Positions 1 to 4,711 are shown, numbered from the stretch's first letter. The stretch is 5,464 nucleotides of DNA from Patescibacteria group bacterium (GCA_020696955.1 JAJFBK010000047.1:1-5464), one strand, 5' to 3'. Notes: generated by a model from the letters alone, not told the origin. Made by a program: numbers and translations.

Positions 1-171
1 CGATCCGCCAGTGCTGCTTATCACGACCACCACGTCTTTGATGGGGCTCTCCGACTTCAAAAGAACGGTTAACTGTTCAAAATACCGGTCGACCATCTTT
101 TCATCGACCTTGCCCGACAATCGAATCACTCGCCCGGCCTGTAAGAGTTTTAGATAACGTGCATAGGTCAT
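1..171 (-). CDS. ClpP-like protease subunit, N-terminal part (runs off window start)
   Basis: The minus strand from the ATG at 171 reads without stop to base 1, giving the first 57 residues of a larger protein. Residues 13-57 read RVIRLSGKVDEK, then a helix with EQL, then KDVVVVISSTGGS. This follows the ClpP N-terminal plan: the R-hh-L-x-G-x-V-D-E strand, the QL helix, then a hydrophobic strand ending in GGS, which in ClpP is the oxyanion-hole loop (usually SPGGS, here STGGS). The catalytic Ser, His and Asp would lie outside the window, so activity cannot be judged. ClpP forms the cytoplasmic barrel peptidase that works with Clp ATPases. No Shine-Dalgarno is seen before the ATG. A relative in the ClpP/crotonase fold, or a non-catalytic ClpP paralog, cannot be excluded; VVVV in place of the usual LYIN is somewhat divergent. 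Confidence 0.72.
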   Translation of the reverse strand, partial: MTYARYLKLLQAGRVIRLSGKVDEKMVDRYFEQLTVLLKSESPIKDVVVVISSTGGS

Positions 172-220
172 AGATGCAAAATAAGATACTAGCTGAACTA
201 TAGTATACACCCGTTTGGAA

Positions 221-304
221 TCAGTAATCTTGGTCACAACCCCATCCATTTACACATGAAGCGGATTCTGATATAGTTTTACCTGTTACTGGTGCTTTTT
301 GCAT
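221..304 (-). CDS. possible 27-aa small protein with strong Shine-Dalgarno
   Basis: An ATG at 304 is preceded by GGAGG (314-318 on the plus strand as CCTCC) with 9 nt spacing and opens 27 codons ending in TGA at 221. The peptide starts MQKAPVTGKT and ends in a Gly/Cys-containing tail, SCVNGWGCDQDY. The SD is as good as those of the other small minus-strand genes here. It matches no family I recognise. It lies about 50 nt upstream of the ClpP-like gene on the same strand and could be its leader ORF. The case rests mainly on the SD; no convincing promoter was found. An out-of-frame ATG at 308 with 5 nt spacing would give only 9 codons. Confidence 0.3.
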   Translation of the reverse strand: MQKAPVTGKTISESASCVNGWGCDQDY

Positions 305-391
305 ACATGCACTCCTCCGGGTCTGTAACTGCGTTCCTGACCCAATCACTCGAAACATGTACAAGCAAGCTCGTCCGCGCCCCTCACTCAT

Positions 392-466
392 GGGTCTGTA
401 GCTCAATGGTAGAGCAGTGGCCTCTTAAGCCATTGGTTGTGGGTTCGACTCCCACCGGACCCACCA
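392..466 (+). tRNA. tRNA-Lys (anticodon CTT)
   Basis: A full cloverleaf is visible. The acceptor stem GGGTCTG pairs with CGGACCC (one G-T pair). The D arm is GCTC/GAGC, and the anticodon stem is GTGGC/GCCAT around loop CTCTTAA, giving anticodon CTT, which reads AAG (Lys). The T arm is GTGGG-TTCGACT-CCCAC. The discriminator A and CCA (464-466) are encoded. It is followed without terminator by the spacer leading to tRNA-Glu, so the two are probably transcribed together. Confidence 0.97.
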
Positions 467-660
467 AAAGAAAAGGCACCCATATGATAGGGGTATGGCA
501 CCATGTCGTTCCGACATCGGCACCACACTCAGGTCGCATGCCAGAAAGATTACTTTCTGTCGCGCTCCCACTCGCACGGCACCATATTGCTTTGCAATAG
601 GGTTTGCTCGCTCGGAACTGACACCCCAATCAAAGATTGGCTAGTCATCTCCTCGCTCGC
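467..660 (+). repeat. inter-tRNA spacer with repeated GGCACC words and serial short hairpins
   Basis: The 194-nt spacer contains GGCACC at 475, 497, 519 and 578, and the tRNA-Glu 5' end at 661 is a fifth copy. The first three are exactly 22 nt apart. GGCACCAT occurs at 497, 578 and 661. Short perfect stems sit between them: 480-484/494-498, ATGTCG/CGACAT (503-508/512-517), CAGAAAG/CTTTCTG (542-548/553-559), TATTGC/GCAATA (585-590/594-599) and CCAATC/GATTGG (626-631/635-640). There is no T run, so the array should be transcribed as part of the tRNA precursor. The plus-strand ORF through it continues across tRNA-Glu and is not considered coding. Function is unknown. Confidence 0.5.
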
Positions 661-737
661 GGCACCATCGTCTAGAGGCCTAGGACGCCGGGTTTTCATC
701 CCGGAAATCACGGGTTCGAATCCCGTTGGTGCTACCA
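661..737 (+). tRNA. tRNA-Glu (anticodon TTC)
   Basis: The acceptor stem GGCACCA pairs with TGGTGCT (a G-U pair at 1-72). The anticodon stem CCGGG/CCCGG closes loop TTTTCAT, giving anticodon TTC, which reads GAA/GAG (Glu). The T arm is ACGGG-TTCGAAT-CCCGT. The discriminator A and CCA (735-737) are encoded. An intrinsic terminator begins 4 nt later. Confidence 0.97.
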
Positions 738-740
738 AAG

Positions 741-773
741 CAAAAATGATCACCCTTGCGGTGGTCGTTTTTG
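741..773 (+). terminator. intrinsic terminator of the tRNA-Lys/tRNA-Glu unit
   Basis: GATCACC (748-754) pairs with GGTGGTC (760-766) around CTTGC. Flanking CAAAAAT and GTTTTTG extend the stem to about 14 bp (741-754/760-773), and T-rich TTTTG follows. It ends the tRNA transcript. Confidence 0.82.
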
Positions 774-796
774 TTTTGTTCGGAAGAGGGGTTCGA

Positions 797-858
797 GCAC
801 CTTGTGCAAGCTTGCCCGTTTGCCTAAATGGCAAACTAATAACGAATCCCGTTGGTGT
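797..858 (+). other. degenerate tRNA-like segment downstream of tRNA-Glu
   Basis: GCACC (797-801) can pair with GGTGT (854-858), like the tRNA-Glu acceptor. Between them lie the self-complementary GCAAGCTTGC (806-815), a perfect GTTTGCC/GGCAAAC hairpin (818-824/830-836) and a tRNA T-loop-like CGAATCCC. The 5' strand of a T stem is missing and no normal anticodon loop is evident, so this is not a functional tRNA. It may be a decayed tRNA-Glu copy or a remnant left by recombination at the tRNA. Confidence 0.35.
843..857 (+). repeat. 15-bp direct repeat of the tRNA-Glu 3' end (possible att-like site)
   Basis: CGAATCCCGTTGGTG is identical to bases 717-731 inside the T arm and 3' acceptor strand of tRNA-Glu. 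A partial copy of a tRNA 3' end just outside the gene is the usual trace of site-specific integration at that tRNA. The copies are only 126 bp apart and no integrase lies between them, so at most this is a remnant; a decayed tRNA duplication would look the same. Confidence 0.5.
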
Positions 859-876
859 AGGAGCCATACTCTCAAT

Positions 877-907
877 AAAAAAATCCGCTGCGCATAAGCA
901 CAGCGGA
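877..907 (-). terminator. intrinsic terminator of the 248-aa gene
   Basis: On the minus strand TCCGCTG (907-901) pairs with CAGCGGA (890-884) around a 10-nt loop, followed directly by a run of seven T (883-877). It lies 30 nt past the stop codon of the gene at 937-1683. Confidence 0.87.
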
Positions 908-936
908 CTTCTGATGATTTTTCCTATCGTAGAAAT

Positions 937-1683
937 TCAACCTAAAGCCAAAATTTCTTTCAAACTTTGGGACCTTGAAATACGAAATGCCCCAATATCC
1001 CTTGACCGCTCCTCTTCTGTCGGATCCTTGTGGCCAATCTCAGCAAGTAGGGCACGAATGCTAGGAAACGGCAGCCCTGTCATAACCGACATCTCGTCAG
1101 CTGGCTGCGAAGCAGCTTCAGGATCGTAGACGCACAGCCAGCTTGAGTCACTGTTATTGCAGAAATTGACAGAGCGGTAGTTCGTAGAAAGATTCCGGCG
1201 ATCCCCAAGATAAGGTATCACTCCGGTATTTGGATCGAGGATTTTTCGAGGCTGCTCATAGCAAGGCAGGCTTATCGGCAAATTAACAGACCCGTTACGT
1301 ATTGGATACTCCAAGCCAAATGCCAAATGAGTCAACAAGCCAGCAGGCACATATCCCGCATTACGCAATGCCTCAACCGCCTCAGGAAACTGGTAGAGAT
1401 AGCAAGACTCGTTAAACTGTACTTTTTCAACCTGCACCTTTACATCAAAAGGAGCGAAGTCGGAAGGAAAGTTTTGAGCAACGTGCTTTACTCCATCGAT
1501 GTAGTCCCAGGCGACGCAATCACCAAATCCGAGCTTCTTGACCATTTCAAGGATGCATTTATCCAAAGGGGCATACACCCGATAAGCAACATCGTGGAGG
1601 AAGAATCCTCTGGGCGCCTGCTCTTCATCCCATATCTTTCCTATCGGGTACCGTGGACCTACAGTAGGTGGCGTTTCGTTCAT
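937..1683 (-). CDS. hypothetical protein, 248 aa, own promoter and terminator
   Basis: I recognise no family. The start is set at the ATG at 1683 (MNETPP) because GGAGG lies exactly 8 nt upstream (1692-1696). The in-frame ATG five codons earlier (1698) has no SD and would contain this SD within its coding sequence. The protein appears soluble, with no signal peptide or membrane segment. It has an aromatic N-terminal half (for example FFLHDVAYRVYAPLDK, residues 27-42), several Cys, a Pro/Gly-rich middle, and a charged C-terminal stretch (PTEEERSRD) before SQSLKEILALG. The gene is monocistronic: promoter at 1765-1793, a structured leader, terminator at 877-907. A single-gene unit with a strong SD suggests good expression. 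It is divergent from the MORN-like gene at 1897. The function is unknown. Confidence 0.85.
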   Translation of the reverse strand: MNETPPTVGPRYPIGKIWDEEQAPRGFFLHDVAYRVYAPLDKCILEMVKKLGFGDCVAWDYIDGVKHVAQNFPSDFAPFDVKVQVEKVQFNESCYLYQFPEAVEALRNAGYVPAGLLTHLAFGLEYPIRNGSVNLPISLPCYEQPRKILDPNTGVIPYLGDRRNLSTNYRSVNFCNNSDSSWLCVYDPEAASQPADEMSVMTGLPFPSIRALLAEIGHKDPTEEERSRDIGAFRISRSQSLKEILALG

Positions 1684-1691
1684 GATAATGT

Positions 1692-1696
1692 CCTCC
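1692..1696 (-). promoter_or_regulatory. Shine-Dalgarno deciding the start at 1683
   Basis: GGAGG on the minus strand, 8 nt before ATG 1683. It lies inside the alternative upstream start region, which argues for the shorter protein. Only one base separates it from the 3' arm of the leader stem ending at 1698. Confidence 0.8.
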
Positions 1697-1697
1697 A

Positions 1698-1756
1698 TTT
1701 AACCAAGGAGATTCCGTAACGAGAGCCTTTCGGTTCTTTTGCGGTATTTGGTTAAA
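1698..1756 (-). promoter_or_regulatory. 5' leader closed by a 9-bp stem next to the ribosome site
   Basis: In minus-strand RNA, TTTAACCAA (1756-1748) lies almost at the predicted transcript 5' end and is perfectly complementary to TTGGTTAAA (1706-1698), which ends one base before the Shine-Dalgarno. The enclosed 41 nt hold only weak internal pairing (a CCG/CGG pair and a possible GAAA loop). The long closing stem at this position could influence ribosome access or mark a structured regulatory leader; no known riboswitch class was recognised. Confidence 0.5.
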
Positions 1757-1764
1757 GATGAGTT

Positions 1765-1793
1765 ATCTTACCACTTTAAGAAGAACATTTCAA
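1765..1793 (-). promoter_or_regulatory. sigma70-type promoter of the 248-aa gene
   Basis: On the minus strand TTGAAA (-35, 1793-1788), a 17-bp spacer, and TAAGAT (-10, 1770-1765). The predicted start is near 1758, giving a leader of about 75 nt. Confidence 0.65.
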
Positions 1794-1862
1794 CCGCACA
1801 TGCTTGCTATGGAATATTTTGGATTCTAGAACCTCGAAAAATAGGGGGCAATCAGCTAGACT

Positions 1863-1891
1863 TTGGTTATTCATACAGAACCCTGAATAAT
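1863..1891 (+). promoter_or_regulatory. putative promoter placing the transcript start at the ATG of the MORN-like gene
   Basis: TTGGTT (-35, 1863-1868), a 17-bp spacer, and AATAAT (-10, 1886-1891, 5 of 6 consensus). Transcription would start at about 1897-1899, the ATG itself, consistent with the missing Shine-Dalgarno. The -35 is weak. Confidence 0.45.
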
Positions 1892-1896
1892 AAAAC

Positions 1897-2187
1897 ATGA
1901 CCCCTCAAGAACCAATCAACCCTGAGAACTGCGACCTTACGCCGTCAAAAACAGTAAAGCCCAAGAAGTTTGACGTCATTGACGGCTATACCATCAAATA
2001 CCACGCCAATGGCACCACCAAATGGTCAAAAGGAAAAATGAAGGATGGAAATCCTGATGGATATTGGGAGTGGTACCGTCCTGACGGAACCCTGAAACGC
2101 TCAGGTAACTTTGACACGGGAACCCCTGTCGGTGAGTGGATCACCTATGATGAAAACGGAAAAGTTTATAAGATTACTAACAAGTAA
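1897..2187 (+). CDS. MORN/YwqK-like repeat protein, 96 aa
   Basis: After an N-terminal linker rich in Pro, Lys and Asn (residues 1-29), the protein is built of about 24-residue units beginning Y-x-x-x/D-G: YHANGTTKWSKGKMKDGNPD (35-54), YRPDGTLKRSGNFDTG (60-75) and YDENGKVYKITNK (84-96). The G-x-W/Y ends (GYWEW, GEWIT) are typical. This is the pattern of MORN-variant repeats as in proteins annotated as YwqK-type antitoxin repeat proteins: short beta-hairpins forming a protein-binding sheet. No toxin lies next to it, so an antitoxin role is not supported. No Shine-Dalgarno is present and a promoter at 1863-1891 suggests a leaderless mRNA. It is monocistronic, ending at the palindromic terminator at 2207-2232. 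The family assignment is fairly sure; the role is unknown. Confidence 0.85.
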   Translation: MTPQEPINPENCDLTPSKTVKPKKFDVIDGYTIKYHANGTTKWSKGKMKDGNPDGYWEWYRPDGTLKRSGNFDTGTPVGEWITYDENGKVYKITNK

Positions 2188-2206
2188 GCCCTTATTAAGA
2201 CATGAA

Positions 2207-2232
2207 AAAGGAAGCGCAGCTGCGCTTCCTTT
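2207..2232. terminator. bidirectional intrinsic terminator, perfect 26-bp palindrome
   Basis: AAAGGAAGCGCAG (2207-2219) is immediately followed by its exact reverse complement (2220-2232). T-rich sequence lies on the plus side (TTTAGATTTT), and a five-T run lies on the minus side (2205-2209 read in reverse). It separates convergent genes ending at 2187 and 2255 and can serve both. Confidence 0.87.
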
Positions 2233-2254
2233 AGATTTTGCTCCCGAAAAGGGA

Positions 2255-2467
2255 TCAGCCAAATACTTCTTTGTGTGAGATTTCACGAGACTCATACCGT
2301 CCCTGCTCATCCTGCTCAAAGCCGGCCCTCGTATTACTTCTCATCTCGTCCCTATACTGTTCTTGCCGTGAACGCCTCTCCTCAGGAGTACGCTCAACAG
2401 GAGTTCCTTGCAAATTCTCATCCATTAGTTGCCGTAACCGGCTCTTTTTCCCTGCCGCAGTTTTCAT
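2255..2467 (-). CDS. small highly charged protein, 70 aa, unknown
   Basis: The start at ATG 2467 (MKTAAGKKSRLRQL) is chosen because AAGGAG (2475-2480) sits 7 nt upstream. The reading frame is open further upstream, but without comparable signals. The protein is almost entirely hydrophilic, dominated by Arg, Glu, Gln, Lys and Asp (for example ERTPEERRSRQEQYRDEM, residues 25-42). It has no Cys, no Trp and few hydrophobics, suggesting a helical or disordered, possibly nucleic-acid- or partner-binding small protein. No family recognised. It is convergent with the MORN-like gene across a shared terminator and divergent from the Nudix operon. An inverted repeat overlaps its putative promoter and may be an operator. 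Confidence 0.75.
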   Translation of the reverse strand: MKTAAGKKSRLRQLMDENLQGTPVERTPEERRSRQEQYRDEMRSNTRAGFEQDEQGRYESREISHKEVFG

Positions 2468-2474
2468 GATGCAT

Positions 2475-2480
2475 CTCCTT
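2475..2480 (-). promoter_or_regulatory. Shine-Dalgarno deciding the start at 2467
   Basis: AAGGAG on the minus strand with 7-nt spacing to ATG 2467; it rules against the longer open frame beginning near 2515. Confidence 0.8.
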
Positions 2481-2483
2481 GTC

Positions 2484-2504
2484 TCAGGTATATCAGAAAC
2501 CTGA
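2484..2504. promoter_or_regulatory. inverted repeat, candidate operator
   Basis: TCAGGT (2484-2489), 9 nt, ACCTGA (2499-2504): a perfect 6-bp dyad over 21 bp that covers the putative -10 region of the 70-aa gene. The half-site spacing fits a dimeric repressor. It could instead be a small hairpin at the 5' end of the transcript. No specific regulator is implied. Confidence 0.4.
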
Positions 2505-2515
2505 TCAAACCCCAA
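2487..2515 (-). promoter_or_regulatory. putative promoter of the 70-aa gene
   Basis: On the minus strand TTGGGG (-35, 2515-2510), a 17-bp spacer, and TATACC (-10, 2492-2487). Both boxes are mediocre but the spacing is ideal and the position is right for the gene starting at 2467. Confidence 0.35.
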
Positions 2516-2545
2516 TTGGCTTCACTACTGCCCTCAGCCAAAATC

Positions 2546-2574
2546 TCGACATAAAAATTTAAAAAGGCTACCAT
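2546..2574 (+). promoter_or_regulatory. putative promoter of the Nudix-HAD operon
   Basis: TCGACA (-35, 2546-2551, 5 of 6 consensus), a 17-bp A/T-rich spacer, and TACCAT (-10, 2569-2574, 4 of 6). The predicted start is near 2581, about 26 nt before the ATG at 2607. The -10 is weak. Confidence 0.4.
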
Positions 2575-2606
2575 GGCCTTAATCGTATCAATAGCAGTCC
2601 TTGACC

Positions 2607-3086
2607 ATGAGTCGCAAACCGCTAGATTTCTCTCAATTAAAACTGGCCCCCAAAGAACTGTTTTCAGAGATCCTAGAGTACATGGTTATTCCCACATTTG
2701 ACCTTGCCTTGGAATATGGCGATCAAGGAATAATCGTTGCCAAAAGAAAAATACAGCCTTACAAGGACGTATGGGCTTTGCCAGGCCTTCGAATGATGAA
2801 GCCTGAAGAAATCAACGACACCCTCTATAGAATTGCCAAAAACGAACTGGGACTTGAAATTGATCCAGAGAAGAAAACATTCCTCGGTCAGTACGTTGGA
2901 AAGTTTTCTACCGAAAGTAACCGCCAGGATATTTCCACCGGATACCTCATTCAGATCGATGACTCGCAAGAGATACGGCTGAATACAGACCACTTTTCAA
3001 GCTTTAAGATAGTAAAAGACACTCCGAAACCCATCGGGGCAATGTACAAGTTTTACCTTGAGAAATACTTCGAACTGAAGAAATAA
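2607..3086 (+). CDS. Nudix hydrolase, GDP-mannose mannosyl hydrolase type
   Basis: The 159-aa protein carries one Nudix domain. After strand IVAKRKIQPYKDVWALPG (residues 43-60), the modified Nudix box runs from Leu61: E67, R75, then R-I-A-K-N-E-L-G-L (75-83). Against the canonical G-x5-E-x7-R-E-U-x-E-E-x-G-U, the first Gly, the Glu after Arg and the first Glu of the EE pair are replaced, while the last Glu (E80) and Gly remain. This same pattern (R-x-x-x-x-E-L-G) marks GDP-mannose mannosyl hydrolase Gmm/NudD, which hydrolyses GDP-sugars to GDP and sugar by attack at sugar C1. The exact substrate is inference. ATG 2607 is preferred over an in-frame TTG two codons upstream; neither has a Shine-Dalgarno. 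It is the first gene of a likely operon with the HAD gene 36 nt downstream. Confidence 0.85.
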   Translation: MSRKPLDFSQLKLAPKELFSEILEYMVIPTFDLALEYGDQGIIVAKRKIQPYKDVWALPGLRMMKPEEINDTLYRIAKNELGLEIDPEKKTFLGQYVGKFSTESNRQDISTGYLIQIDDSQEIRLNTDHFSSFKIVKDTPKPIGAMYKFYLEKYFELKK

Positions 3087-3122
3087 GATGACTCTCGGTC
3101 CCAATTCAGATATCGTAAAGAT

Positions 3123-3791
3123 ATGAATACAGCCACCACGCTTGCACTCTCCGAACTCGACGCTCTCATCTTCGACCTAAATGGCACGATGATAAATGAC
3201 GGCGCCTATCACCGAGAGGCTTTCAGGAAGTTTTTTGAGAAATACGACCTCTCTGTTTCCAAGGAAGAATACGAGCAAAAAGTTCATGCCCGCCGAAGCT
3301 CAGAAATATTCCCCGCCCTGTTCAATAGAAACTTAAGCGATGAAGAAATTACTGAGTTTATTCATGAGAAAGAAAGCCTCTACCGTGAACTTTGTACCCC
3401 GCACATCAAAGAAATCGCTGGCCTCTCTACACTCATAGCCAAAGCCAAGGACCGAGGAATAAAGCTGGCAGTTGCTAGCTCCTCGCCACCTGAGAACATA
3501 GATTTTGCCCTCACCTCTCTCGGCTTAACCAATGCCTTCCAATCGGTTATTAACGGATATGAAATTGAAAAACCTAAACCGGATCCGGAAATATACCTGC
3601 GTACCCTCGAAACTCTCGGCGTAGCGCCAGAGCGGTGTCTGGTATTTGAAGACTCAAAGCCAGGCATCACAGCGGCTACTACGGCACACATAAGGGTTAT
3701 CGGCGTACTCACCGAAGAGACCGACAAGGACTTGAGGGAAGCAGGGGCTGAAAGCACTATTAACGATTTTACCGAAATAATCTTTGCCTAG
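3123..3791 (+). CDS. HAD-superfamily hydrolase, beta-phosphoglucomutase-like, with DxN motif
   Basis: At 222 aa this is the usual size for HAD subfamily IA. Motif I is FDLNGTMIND (17-26): nucleophile D18 is present, but the second position, normally Asp (general acid/base), is N20, encoded by AAT. A helical cap follows (about 27-95). Motif II is the VASSS segment (S119), motif III the K150-P-K-P-D segment, and motif IV F-E-D-S-K-P-G (175-181) with D177 for Mg2+. All other core residues are intact, so a pseudoenzyme is not implied. Such proteins dephosphorylate or isomerise phosphorylated sugars or nucleotides in the cytoplasm; the substrate is unknown. It follows the Nudix gene and abuts the next gene (stop TAG then ATG), so co-expression is likely. 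No Shine-Dalgarno is seen. Confidence 0.88.
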   Translation: MNTATTLALSELDALIFDLNGTMINDGAYHREAFRKFFEKYDLSVSKEEYEQKVHARRSSEIFPALFNRNLSDEEITEFIHEKESLYRELCTPHIKEIAGLSTLIAKAKDRGIKLAVASSSPPENIDFALTSLGLTNAFQSVINGYEIEKPKPDPEIYLRTLETLGVAPERCLVFEDSKPGITAATTAHIRVIGVLTEETDKDLREAGAESTINDFTEIIFA

Positions 3792-4172
3792 ATGACAACG
3801 AACCCACACGAGCAATACAACTACGCCTTAAGCCCAGCGGAAAAGACGCCTCTCCCTCCCGAGTCAGACCAAGAAGAGCTGCAGAGAAAAGAGTCCGAAA
3901 TTACCGCCACGGAACATGAAGAGCTGGCCGCCTTACGATCACTACTCAACCCTGAATCAGAAGCTATTTCCGAAGAAGAACTGAAAACGAAGACCTTTCG
4001 CCAAAACAGCTGGGGTAAGGGAAAAACATTTACGATCTCAAGCATTTACGAAAGCCATGGCAAGAAAATGGTATCGTTCGTGGATGAAAGCAAGATGGGC
4101 AGCATCACTTATGACATGCCTTACGTCCTCGCCATGATCAACGATCCGGAAAGCGGCTGGACCATGGAATAA
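3792..4172 (+). CDS. hypothetical protein, 126 aa, translationally coupled to the HAD gene
   Basis: The ATG directly follows the TAG stop of the HAD gene with no intervening base, and there is no separate Shine-Dalgarno, so translation is probably by termination-reinitiation. Residues 1-22 are Pro-rich and likely flexible. Residues 23-66 are strongly acidic and probably helical (DQEELQRKESEITATEHEEL and onward). Residues 67-126 alternate in a beta-like manner (GKTFTISSIYESHGKKMVSF, then ITYDMPYVLAMI), resembling a small beta domain. No family was recognised and no catalytic motif seen. Operon position suggests a partner of, or shared pathway with, the Nudix and HAD enzymes. It ends 5 nt from the convergent YjjX-like gene. 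Confidence 0.8.
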   Translation: MTTNPHEQYNYALSPAEKTPLPPESDQEELQRKESEITATEHEELAALRSLLNPESEAISEEELKTKTFRQNSWGKGKTFTISSIYESHGKKMVSFVDESKMGSITYDMPYVLAMINDPESGWTME

Positions 4173-4177
4173 AATGC

Positions 4178-4711
4178 TTATTGTTTATAGAACTCTTTGT
4201 GAAGCGCATAGATCAGGGCATATCGAACGCTTTCAACTATAAACAATTTTCTACTCCTCAGGACTTCTGCGACATACTGAGTAATCGCATCATCAGAAAC
4301 CGCAAAGTATTCTTTGACAAAATCACCGAGATACTTTTCATCCTTTAGAACGCTATTGTGGAAATGCGGCAATAGAAAAGAGTGGGAACGAGCTTTCGAG
4401 ACTTCATTTCCACTCTCATCAACGATCACCGCCCAACAGAACATTTCATACTCACCATTCTCATCTCTGTCATACCCGACTTCAATACCAATACCAAAGT
4501 CTGATTCAGACGATTTAATAGCAGCGATTGCTCTATTTTTTGCACCTGTCAGGGTTTCTTTAGAAGTTATCGGCTGCTCGGAAACATTGCTCTCAGCCTT
4601 ATAAGTGAACAGCTTAGCCTCTACCCCCAATTCGGAGAGCACCTCTTTTAAGTAGCCAATTTTTTGTTCTGACTTGGTGCCAACTGCTAGCGAAATAATG
4701 CTTTTACTCAT
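4178..4711 (-). CDS. yjjX: inosine/xanthosine triphosphatase, YjjX/DUF84 family
   Basis: The 177-aa protein begins with the nucleotide-binding strand LAVGTKSEQK (8-17), a TKN-x-x-K-like loop found in ITPase-fold enzymes. It then shows the DUF84 signature: ESNVSEQPITSKETLTGAKN (40-59, S-x-V-x-x-Q-P with S/E-E-T and GA-x-x-R), and DFGIGIEVGY (71-80), matching the family's ADFxVxIEAG. It ends with a W-A-V-V-D-like strand and a PHF segment. The family hydrolyses non-canonical ITP/XTP to monophosphates in the cytoplasm, cleaning the nucleotide pool. Length is typical. No Shine-Dalgarno precedes ATG 4711. A TAAACT box at 4725-4720 would place the transcript start within a few bases of the ATG, so the mRNA may be nearly leaderless, but no good -35 was found. 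It is convergent with the Nudix operon. Confidence 0.88.
   Translation of the reverse strand: MSKSIISLAVGTKSEQKIGYLKEVLSELGVEAKLFTYKAESNVSEQPITSKETLTGAKNRAIAAIKSSESDFGIGIEVGYDRDENGEYEMFCWAVIVDESGNEVSKARSHSFLLPHFHNSVLKDEKYLGDFVKEYFAVSDDAITQYVAEVLRSRKLFIVESVRYALIYALHKEFYKQ
4180..4247 (+). terminator. candidate terminator of the Nudix-HAD operon inside the yjjX 3' end
   Basis: ATTGTTTATAG (4180-4190) is exactly complementary to CTATAAACAAT (4237-4247). Inside it, TTGTGAAGCG (4197-4206) pairs with CGCTTTCAA (4228-4236) with one bulge. TTTTCT begins around the 3' edge (4247-4252). This large hairpin with a short T run lies just past the operon end at 4172 and within the convergent gene. The T run is weak, so termination efficiency is uncertain. 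Confidence 0.4.

Noticed and set aside
475..524. Regularly spaced GGCACC units as a CRISPR array
   Set aside because: The repeated unit is only 6-8 bp, spacing is regular for just three copies, and no cas genes or typical 23-47-bp repeats are present.
384..629. Minus-strand 81-codon open frame across tRNA-Lys
   Set aside because: The tRNA on the opposite strand is unambiguous, and the peptide contains the familiar antisense-tRNA-like text; no SD.
503..1129. Plus-strand 208-codon open frame
   Set aside because: It runs through the spacer hairpins, the whole tRNA-Glu, its terminator and into the antisense of the 248-aa gene; it is an incidental open frame.
1684..1698. Upstream in-frame ATG at 1698 as the start of the 248-aa protein
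   Set aside because: It has no SD, while the ATG at 1683 has GGAGG at 8 nt, located inside the would-be extension.
2573..2701. 42-codon ORF from ATG 2573 overlapping the Nudix start
   Set aside because: It is out of frame with the Nudix gene, has no SD, lies within the putative promoter -10, and shows no recognised similarity.
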